Assembly (NCBI GenBank): GCA_015904075.1
Contig: JABMDH010000022.1
Span: forward strand, 26,857 to 34,748
Length of the DNA: 7,892 bases
Origin: Nitrospira sp.
Lineage (GTDB): Bacteria; Nitrospirota; Nitrospiria; Nitrospirales; Nitrospiraceae
Direction: 5' to 3'
Position numbers and translations under genes: made by a program
Part shown: positions 1 through 4,786 of the stretch, in pieces
How the letters are laid out: every line of letters starts with the position of its first letter
Position numbering within the stretch: position 1 is the first letter of the stretch
Notes under the pieces: generated by a model
Database searches by the model: none
The model's input: only the letters and a program-made list of their open reading frames with translations
Told to the model about the DNA's origin: nothing

Positions 1-63
1 AGCCCGTACCCGCCCCAGCAAGGACCAGGCGAGGAGAGACTTGTGTGCTGATATAGGAAGCAT
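1..63 (-). CDS. possible 5' end of a leftward gene, unknown product (partial)
   Basis: An ATG at 63-61 on the minus strand opens a frame of 21 codons that stays open to the left edge. It reads MLPISAHKSLLAWSLLGRVR and then A. The main support is the ribosome-binding site: GGAAGGA at 77-71 lies 7 bases before the ATG, a better site than those of several certain genes in this window. The residues have a short hydrophobic stretch after an early lysine, which could be the start of a signal peptide or membrane segment, but 21 residues are too few to say. The product is not recognised. The alternative is non-coding DNA, or the tail of a rightward gene: two plus-strand frames from base 1 stop at 51 and 82. 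Confidence 0.35.
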   Translation of the reverse strand, partial: MLPISAHKSLLAWSLLGRVRA

Positions 64-70
64 CTGGTTT

Positions 71-77
71 TCCTTCC
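71..77 (-). promoter_or_regulatory. ribosome-binding site for the left-edge frame
   Basis: On the minus strand this reads GGAAGGA, a strong Shine-Dalgarno match, 7 bases before the ATG at 63. It is the chief reason for proposing a gene start at the left edge. Confidence 0.35.
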
Positions 78-91
78 GATAATCGGTGGTA

Positions 92-120
92 TGGATATGC
101 CGCCACTCAACGGGTCTCAA
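92..120 (-). promoter_or_regulatory. candidate sigma70-type promoter for the left-edge gene
   Basis: On the minus strand TTGAGA (120-115) and TATCCA (97-92) are separated by exactly 17 bases, pointing at the possible ATG at 63. A short palindrome, CCGAT-A-ATCGG at 76-86, lies between this promoter and the ribosome-binding site and could be an operator half or a small hairpin in the leader. The match is only moderate and such pairs arise by chance. Confidence 0.2.
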
Positions 121-430
121 GCGGGTACCTGTACTTCGGGGGGCGCTTTGCTGGGTCTAGGATACCAGAATCGTATAGTGCTTTGTCACGCCAAAATAGA
201 GGGGGGCGATCCGGGTGCTGTGGATATCCGGCGCCGACGCTGTGATTGACCATCGTCATGCCTGACGTCAGTGTGAGCGTATCGACCGCTTCGAGGGGAA
301 TTGGTCCTGCCTCGCTTCGTGCGTCGAGCCGTTCAAGGTTCTGCTGAACAGTATCCGGTCTTCGGTGCTGATGTGGAGCAGGCGATGAACGCCTGCGCGA
401 TTGCAATGCAGAATAGATCTCGTCGCGTTG
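121..430. other. stretch without a convincing gene
   Basis: I see no tRNA, rRNA or recognisable protein here. The longest open frame is on the minus strand (406-107, 99 codons from a TTG, no Shine-Dalgarno site). Its product is rich in Arg, Pro and His and resembles no family I know, so I do not call it. A 10-base perfect palindrome, CTGACGTCAG, sits at 262-271. No classic terminator (GC-rich hairpin plus T run) follows the stop codon of the leftward operon at 431. The nearest structure is a 12-base inverted repeat that straddles that stop, listed separately. Confidence 0.5.
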
Positions 431-459
431 TCAGCGTTTCTTCTCCGGCAGGCGTTCAT
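385..459. repeat. perfect 12-base inverted repeat spanning the end of the leftward operon
   Basis: ATGAACGCCTGC at 385-396 is matched exactly by its reverse complement GCAGGCGTTCAT at 448-459. The 51-base spacer contains the stop codon of the exported-protein gene (433-431). The right arm encodes part of that protein's last residues (NERLP). In the leftward transcript the arms could pair to form a long-looped stem at the 3' end of the operon, perhaps protecting or ending the message. No U-tract follows, so it is not a standard intrinsic terminator. Confidence 0.45.
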
Positions 460-1282
460 TTCGGATTGTAAATGTCGCTTGGCCGACCCCGAAATTTCCT
501 CCAGCCGGGTCTGCGGCAACGACGCGCAACGTGATGCCGTCCGGTGCGTCTGTGGTCAGCGGTACGAAGAACGGAGCCTGGAAAGTACGGCTTGCTTCAT
601 CATAAAACATTTGTAATCGTTCGATGGTTTGGCCTCCAATCAGGATCTCTCCGTAAATGCGGACTATTCGAGAGTCCCAATCTCCATGGGGACGGACAAC
701 TGAGCCGGACAGGGTTCGAACTGAGGCGCGTAGCGTGACGTCATCTTTGGCAATCAGAGCTTCTTGGGGCTTGGGCTGATCTATTTCGACCAGGTAGCCA
801 TAGAGATGCAGGACGATGCCGTCATGTGTGAGGTTCTGGCCCGGTATCAGCAGCAGCGTTGTGCTGGCTTTCTGTAATGCAGCGGGATACGCGAGGGGGC
901 CCTCTGCCGAGATTTCCACTAACGTCGGTTGTTGTAGATCCACTGTTGCAGTGAAGACGGCGGAGGGACGAGAACTATAGATCGGTTCTTCGATCATGCG
1001 GGGTGTTCGCATGATTTGATTTTGATCGCCGGAACTGCCCTGTTGGAGACCGGTTGCCAGAATCCGGCCGTTCGCGACATTGGTAATAGTGACGCGAGCC
1101 CCACCGACATCATGGCCCAGTACCATGGCTCCATGTGCGACGACTCTCACGAGCACAGTCGTCGGCTGAGGCCCTTTGAGCGGTAATTCGGGAAAGGTCT
1201 GGCTTTGGACCGGAGTCGCCAAGCAGGGAGATAAGAAGAAAGAAAGAATCAGGCCGAGCGGAAAGAAGGCGACCGGTGTCAT
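431..1282 (-). CDS. exported beta-rich protein of unknown function
   Basis: This 283-residue protein is not one I recognise. Residues about 4-22 form a hydrophobic segment ending CLA-T, a plausible signal peptidase I site, so the protein is probably secreted or periplasmic. The n-region has no Lys or Arg, which is unusual. A cysteine at 20 is preceded by Ser-Pro, so a lipobox is unlikely. The rest alternates short hydrophobic strands with Gly, Pro, Thr and Asn turns. It looks like two beta-sandwich domains: about 40-165 (with VLVRVVAHGAMVLGHDVGGA) and about 175-278 (ending GQATFTIRN). This resembles Ig-like or carboxypeptidase-regulatory folds by pattern only. The ATG shares an ATGA with the metG stop and has no clear Shine-Dalgarno site, so translation is probably coupled to metG. 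The C-terminus is basic (PEKKR). Coding is secure; function is open. Confidence 0.8.
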   Translation of the reverse strand: MTPVAFFPLGLILSFFLSPCLATPVQSQTFPELPLKGPQPTTVLVRVVAHGAMVLGHDVGGARVTITNVANGRILATGLQQGSSGDQNQIMRTPRMIEEPIYSSRPSAVFTATVDLQQPTLVEISAEGPLAYPAALQKASTTLLLIPGQNLTHDGIVLHLYGYLVEIDQPKPQEALIAKDDVTLRASVRTLSGSVVRPHGDWDSRIVRIYGEILIGGQTIERLQMFYDEASRTFQAPFFVPLTTDAPDGITLRVVAADPAGGNFGVGQATFTIRNERLPEKKR

Positions 1283-3084
1283 TTCACTTTGGTGCCGGGT
1301 TCGACATCTTCCAGGATTGTGGCGAGGCCTCGCACCTCGCTGTCTCCTGCAGCCAGGACCATGCCTTGCGACTCGATGCCCATGAGTTTTGCCGGTTTTA
1401 GGTTAGCCACGATGACGATGGTTTTGCCGACCAAGGCTTCTGGTTCGTACTTTTTGCCAATACCGGCCACGATTTGCCGTTGTTCGCTACCGAGCGACAC
1501 TTGCAGTTTGAGCAACTTTTCAGACTTCGGCACTCGCTCAGCACTAATCACTTGTGCTGTCTTCAGCTGGACCTTCATGAATTCGTCGATGGTGATCTGC
1601 GGCGGCGCAGCAGGTACTGTTGCCGCCGGGGTTGCCGATGCTGCGGTCTGGGGTGTCGGTATGGCGGCAGGAGTCGGTTGTGGGGTTGCAGGTACGTCGC
1701 TCACTGGTTTGGCTCCTTGTGGTTTTGATTCGATCCGAGGAAAAAGGGAGTTGCCCTTCCTGATCTTTGTTCCGCTTCGCAGTTCACCCCAGGTCACTTC
1801 CTTGCTCAAGATCGGAGCACCAAAGTCGATAGCAACTCCTAATTGTGCAGCGATATTCTTGGCAGTGTCGGGCATGAAGGGGTAGATAAAGAGGCTCAAA
1901 ATGCGAAGACATTCTGTTGCCGTATAGAGGACGGCGTTGAGCTCAGCGCGCTTGTCAGGATCTTTTGCCAGTTTCCAGGGCGCGTGTTCGTCAATAAATC
2001 TGTCAATATCTGTGACCCGGCTTGTGATAGTCAGGAGTAGATTATTAAATTCAAGGCTCTCGAAGAATCTGTCAAGCTCGCGCTGTTTCCCCATCGTGAG
2101 CAGTGTGTTTTTTGCGAAAAAAAGGAGTCGGTTCTCCTTGGTTTCACTTTCGAGATAGTTCGGGGGCACATCAGGAACTACGCCACCGCAGTTGCGATCG
2201 ATCATGGTCAGCGTTCGGCTCAGGAGGTTGCCGATACCATTGGCCAGGTCGCTGTTTGTCCGTCTTGCCATCCCTTGCTCTGAGAAATCTCCATCCTGTC
2301 CAAAGGGCACCTCGCGCAGCAGAAAATACCGGAACGCATCGATGCCGTAGGTCTCGATCATCTTATTCGGATCGACGACGTTGCCCCGGCTCTTGGACAT
2401 CTTCTCACCATCCACCGTCCACCAGCCATGTGCGAAGATGGTTTCCGGTAGCGGTAGGTTGAGTGCCATTAGCATGGTCGACCAGTAGACGGCATGGGTC
2501 GTGAGAATGTCTTTTCCGACGAGGTGGACATTCGCGGGCCAGAATCGGTTGCCGGCCGGTTTTTGTTGAGGCAGATATTCCAGGGCGGAGACATAGTTCA
2601 CGAGTGCGTCGAACCAGACGTAAGTGACATAGTCTTTATCGAAGGGGAGTTCGATGCCCCACGACAATCGAGACTTCGGTCTGGAGATCGACAGGTCGCC
2701 GAGTGTCTGGGTGGTTAAGAACCCCAGAACTTCATTGCGGCGAGACTCCGGGCGAATGAAGTCCTGATGTGTTTTGATGTGTTCAATCAGGCGGTCCTGA
2801 TACTGGCCCATTTTAAAAAAGTAATTGTGCTCACTGAGCTTCTCAATGGGGCGTTTACAGTCTGGGCAGAGTCCGTCTGCCACATCCTTTTCTGTCCAGA
2901 ACCGCTCATCGAATGTACAGTACCACCCCGTGTAGTCTGCTTTATAGATCAGCTGCTTATCGAATAGATCTTGAAGGTAGCGTTGAACAATGTGTTTGTG
3001 CTGAACGTCGGTTGTTCTGATGAAGGCATTGTTCGAAATATTGAGCCGCTTCCAGAGGTCTTGGAACTGAGGGGCCAGCTTGTC
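1279..3084 (-). pseudogene. metG: methionyl-tRNA synthetase, 5' end missing
   Basis: MetRS charges tRNA-Met with methionine in the cytoplasm. About 601 residues remain in frame from Asp (3084-3082) to the stop at 1281-1279. Visible parts are the zinc-region remnant YCTFDERFW...LCPDCKRP, the tryptophan-rich core HGWWTVDGE, the KMSKS loop at 2403-2389 (residues 228-232 of the remnant), the anticodon-binding helical domain, a Pro/Ala/Thr-rich linker (about 1585-1710) and a C-terminal EMAP/Trbp111-like tRNA-binding OB domain ending GTKVK. Family members normally begin with about 75 further residues carrying the strand TPIYYVN and the HIGH motif, which bind ATP and methionine. None of that is present. 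Upstream the same frame stays open to 3492, but this is an off-frame reading of holB and tmk, rich in Arg, and not MetRS. No start codon of its own is visible, so as written the gene cannot make an active enzyme. Confidence 0.9.
1585..1710 (-). other. Pro/Ala/Thr-rich linker segment inside metG
   Basis: In the metG frame this stretch encodes a low-complexity linker (VPATPQPTPAAIPTPQTAAS, then more Ala, Thr and Pro). It separates the anticodon-binding domain from the C-terminal tRNA-binding OB domain that begins near TIDEFMKVQLKTAQ. Such linkers are variable in MetRS. On the plus strand the same bases give a Gly/Val/Ala-rich open frame, which is a shadow. Confidence 0.6.
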
Positions 3085-3092
3085 CCGATATG
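3080..3092. other. holB/metG deletion or misassembly junction
   Basis: On the minus strand, codons CAT ATC GGG (3092-3084) are the last that fit holB (HIG, the start of its P-loop). GAC AAG CTG (3084-3076) are the first that fit metG (DKLAPQFQDLW). The two frames differ by one base, so the join is out of frame. The exact breakpoint is uncertain by a few bases; GGGA may be shared by both parents as microhomology. No insertion-sequence end, target duplication or long repeat is visible at the join. Confidence 0.85.
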
Positions 3093-3197
3093 AGCCTCGC
3101 CATGAAAGAGGTACGCATGGGCTAAGCGCTCGTGGCTCAGGGCCGCTTTGATCGACGCGATTGGACGCTCGTGGCCGGTGATGTCGTGAAAGGGCAT
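3084..3197 (-). pseudogene. holB: DNA polymerase III delta-prime subunit, N-terminal fragment
   Basis: The delta-prime subunit is part of the clamp loader that places the sliding clamp on DNA. The 38 codons seen encode MPFHDITGHERPIASIKAAL followed by SHERLAHAYLFHGEAHIG. This is the typical start of the family: F-x-D-I-x-G, a helix, then HAYLFHGE leading into the P-loop. Family members have roughly 300-350 residues, so almost the whole gene, including the AAA+ core and C-terminal collar domain, is absent. After the junction the holB frame continues as unrelated residues to a stop at 2951-2949. The ATG follows the tmk stop by 3 bases, as expected for the common tmk-holB pair, and there is no strong Shine-Dalgarno site, which suggests coupling to tmk. 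Confidence 0.8.
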
Positions 3198-3200
3198 TGG

Positions 3201-3875
3201 TTATCGCCGCCGTCGTTTGGGGGACCGTACTGCGTGCAGCCAACCCAGTACGAGAGTTTCCACGGCGGCTGCAACGGAGTCCGGAGAGGGCTGCGCGTCG
3301 ACGATTTTGATTCGTCGAGGCTCGCGTTTCGCCAGCGCGTGAAATCCGGCGCGGACGTTGGAATGAAACCGGCGGGTTTCCAGATCGAGCCGGTTCTGGC
3401 TGTTGGCCTGTCCGCGCCGCCGCAGGAGTCCGACTCCGATGGGGACGTCGAACAACAACGTGAGATGCGGGGTGACCCCGCCCGTCGCCCACTCGTTCAT
3501 TGCGCGCAATTGCTTCAAGTCGAGTCCACGGGCGTATCCTTGATAGGCCATCGTGGAATCTGAAAACCGGTCACATACGACTACCCGGCCGCGCGCGAGC
3601 GCCGGCCTGATCACATGATCGACATGTTGGCGGCGGGCGGCCAGTATAAGCAGAGCTTCTGTTTCCGGAGCGATGGCTTCATCGGAACGGTCGAGTAAAA
3701 TACCGCGCAGCCGTTCTGCGACCAACGTCCCTCCCGGTTCTCTTGTATGCAGGACATCATAACCCTGTGCAGTCAGCGATTGGCACAGGCGGAGGGCCTG
3801 TGTGGTTTTCCCGCTACCCTCGCCCCCCTCCAGCGTCATGAAGATGCCCGCAAGGCTTCGTGATGATGGCGACAA
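3201..3875 (-). CDS. tmk: thymidylate kinase
   Basis: Tmk phosphorylates dTMP to dTDP with ATP, an essential cytoplasmic step in dTTP synthesis. The 224-residue length is normal. The P-loop GGEGSGKTT lies at about 17-25, TREPGG at 44-49, and the DRF motif with following SDSTMAYQG at about 102-112. An Arg-rich LID segment (RRRGQANSQNRLDLE) lies about two-thirds of the way along. The C-terminus is basic (SPKRRRR). I chose the TTG at 3875 because AGGAG sits 6 bases before it. The internal ATG at 3839 would remove most of the first beta strand (GIFMTLEG). It is the first gene of the leftward operon and is followed 3 bases later by holB, a widespread pairing. The gene is intact and lies just upstream of the damaged region. 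Confidence 0.95.
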   Translation of the reverse strand: MSPSSRSLAGIFMTLEGGEGSGKTTQALRLCQSLTAQGYDVLHTREPGGTLVAERLRGILLDRSDEAIAPETEALLILAARRQHVDHVIRPALARGRVVVCDRFSDSTMAYQGYARGLDLKQLRAMNEWATGGVTPHLTLLFDVPIGVGLLRRRGQANSQNRLDLETRRFHSNVRAGFHALAKREPRRIKIVDAQPSPDSVAAAVETLVLGWLHAVRSPKRRRR

Positions 3876-3881
3876 CGGCGA

Positions 3882-3886
3882 CTCCT
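3882..3886 (-). promoter_or_regulatory. ribosome-binding site that sets a TTG start for tmk
   Basis: The minus strand reads AGGAG, 6 bases before the TTG at 3875-3873. It decides in favour of this non-ATG start over the internal ATG at 3839. Confidence 0.7.
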
Positions 3887-3913
3887 GAATGGTGCAAGAA
3901 TTCTGGGGGCGAT

Positions 3914-3924
3914 CCTATGATAGG
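3914..3924. promoter_or_regulatory. short palindrome in the divergent intergenic region, with a possible tmk -10 box
   Basis: CCTAT-G-ATAGG is an interrupted palindrome. On the minus strand it contains TATCAT (3922-3917), a fair -10 element 42 bases before the tmk start. I found no good -35 hexamer 16-18 bases further upstream. The motif AATAGC occurs three times nearby (3933, 3971, 3993), twice as AATAGCAAG. These could be regulator contacts or chance. Confidence 0.2.
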
Positions 3925-4008
3925 CTCAGGTGAATAGCAAGGTAGGATTGTGAGAGGCGCCTGGGCCGAGAATAGCTCTCTAACCCATTGAAAATAGCAA
4001 GAAAAAGC

Positions 4009-4038
4009 TTGCGGCATTTGTAAGTAACTCTGTATGAT
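4009..4038 (+). promoter_or_regulatory. candidate sigma70-type promoter of the DUF502-glmU-glmS operon
   Basis: TTGCGG (4009-4014) and TATGAT (4033-4038) are separated by 18 bases, giving an expected transcription start near 4045 and a leader of about 45 bases before the ATG at 4090. A weak stem, GCAAG/CTTGC (3997-4001 with 4008-4012), overlaps the -35 box. The region lies between divergent genes, where a promoter is expected. Confidence 0.4.
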
Positions 4039-4089
4039 GAGCCCCTATAAGTATTACCTTCTATTGGGCTTATTGCGAAGCTGGACAGG

Positions 4090-4758
4090 ATGCTGAAACC
4101 CGCTTTAAAACGCTACTTTCTGACCGGTCTTCTTGTGGTCACCCCGATCTGGGGAACGATCCTTATTCTGAAGACCCTATTTGTCACGGTAGATGGCATC
4201 TTGGGCGATATTGTCGCTCGGCTGGCCCCCAGTCATTATGTGCCTGGGCTGGGCATCGTAATGCTCATTTTGTTGATCTTTTTGGCGGGATTACTCACGG
4301 CCAACTTTATGGGCCGGGCGGTGGTAACGATTTGGGAGGGCTGGCTGGCTCGTCTTCCGTTGGTTCGAGGAATCTACTCGACCTTGAAGTCCATGATGGA
4401 TATTCTTTCATTTTCCGATCATGGTTCATACCGCCGTGTCGTGTTGATTCAATTTCCCAAGAATGGTCACTACTGTTTTGCGTTTGTGACGGGAGTGACA
4501 AAGGGAGAGACGACGACACTGAGTCAGGACCCGCTGGTCCATGTGTACGTGCCGACATCGCCGAATCCGACGTCCGGATATTTTCTTTTAGTCCCTGAGC
4601 GGGAAGTGACGTCGGTGGATATCAGCGTGGAAGAGGCCATGAAGCTGATTGTGTCGGGCGGTCTGTATTCTCCGTCAACTCTGTTGACGGCAGGGCTTCA
4701 TGTCGATGACAAGTGGAAGCGAGTCAAGCAGCCGGATGCGGGAGTGCCGATCGGATGA
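4090..4758 (+). CDS. DUF502 family inner-membrane protein
   Basis: This 222-residue protein fits the DUF502 family, whose biochemical role is unknown. It begins LKRYFLTGLLVVTPIWGTI, the usual DUF502 opening. It has two membrane segments at about 10-33 and 55-76, joined by a loop with GILGDIVARLAPSHYVPGLG. A cytoplasmic or periplasmic domain follows, with the family signatures LPLVRGIYSTLKSMMD, a VVLIQFP strand, VYVPTSPNPTSGYFLLVP and SVEEAMKLIVSGG. The C-terminal tail is polar. The ATG at 4090 has only a weak ribosome-binding site (GGA at 4083-4085). Upstream lies a plausible promoter, and glmU follows after 28 bases, so the three genes probably share a transcript. An association with envelope-precursor synthesis is suggested by position only. 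Confidence 0.88.
   Translation: MLKPALKRYFLTGLLVVTPIWGTILILKTLFVTVDGILGDIVARLAPSHYVPGLGIVMLILLIFLAGLLTANFMGRAVVTIWEGWLARLPLVRGIYSTLKSMMDILSFSDHGSYRRVVLIQFPKNGHYCFAFVTGVTKGETTTLSQDPLVHVYVPTSPNPTSGYFLLVPEREVTSVDISVEEAMKLIVSGGLYSPSTLLTAGLHVDDKWKRVKQPDAGVPIG
4672..4690 (+). repeat. perfect 8-base hairpin within the DUF502 gene
   Basis: CCGTCAAC and GTTGACGG flank a 3-base loop (TCT). It lies in the codons for SPSTLLTAG near the 3' end of the gene, about 97 bases before glmU. No T-tract follows, so it is not a terminator. It could slow ribosomes, mark an RNA-processing site or be chance. Confidence 0.4.
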
Positions 4759-4775
4759 TGCACGATATGACGATC

Positions 4776-4780
4776 GAGGG
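4776..4780 (+). promoter_or_regulatory. ribosome-binding site that sets the glmU start
   Basis: GAGGG lies 6 bases before the ATG at 4787. The frame is open further back to 4700, inside the DUF502 gene, but those residues do not resemble GlmU. The site supports the ATG at 4787. Confidence 0.7.
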
Positions 4781-4786
4781 AATTCG

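Noticed and set aside
107..406. 99-codon minus-strand open frame between the exported-protein gene and the left edge
   Set aside because: It has a TTG start with no Shine-Dalgarno site, an Arg/Pro/His-rich product and no recognisable family. An internal ATG at 260 gives only about 50 residues. Left uncalled, though a small real gene is not excluded.
431..1282. Lipoprotein reading of the exported protein
   Set aside because: The only early Cys (residue 20) follows Leu-Ser-Pro; Pro before Cys does not fit a lipobox. Signal peptidase I cleavage is more likely.
1289..1885. 198-codon plus-strand frame opposite metG
   Set aside because: It is an antisense shadow of the metG OB domain and linker; its Gly/Val/Ala run mirrors the Pro/Ala/Thr linker.
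2949..3197. A novel 82-residue gene or a HolB-MetRS fusion protein
   Set aside because: Residues after about 38 are an off-frame reading of metG, so this is a truncated holB running to a chance stop; the frames do not match, so no fusion protein would be made.
3085..3492. N-terminal extension of metG into tmk
   Set aside because: The extension is an off-frame reading of holB and tmk, with Arg-rich composition and none of the MetRS N-terminal motifs.
4700..4786. 29-codon upstream extension of glmU
   Set aside because: It overlaps the DUF502 gene, does not resemble GlmU, and a good ribosome-binding site supports the ATG at 4787.
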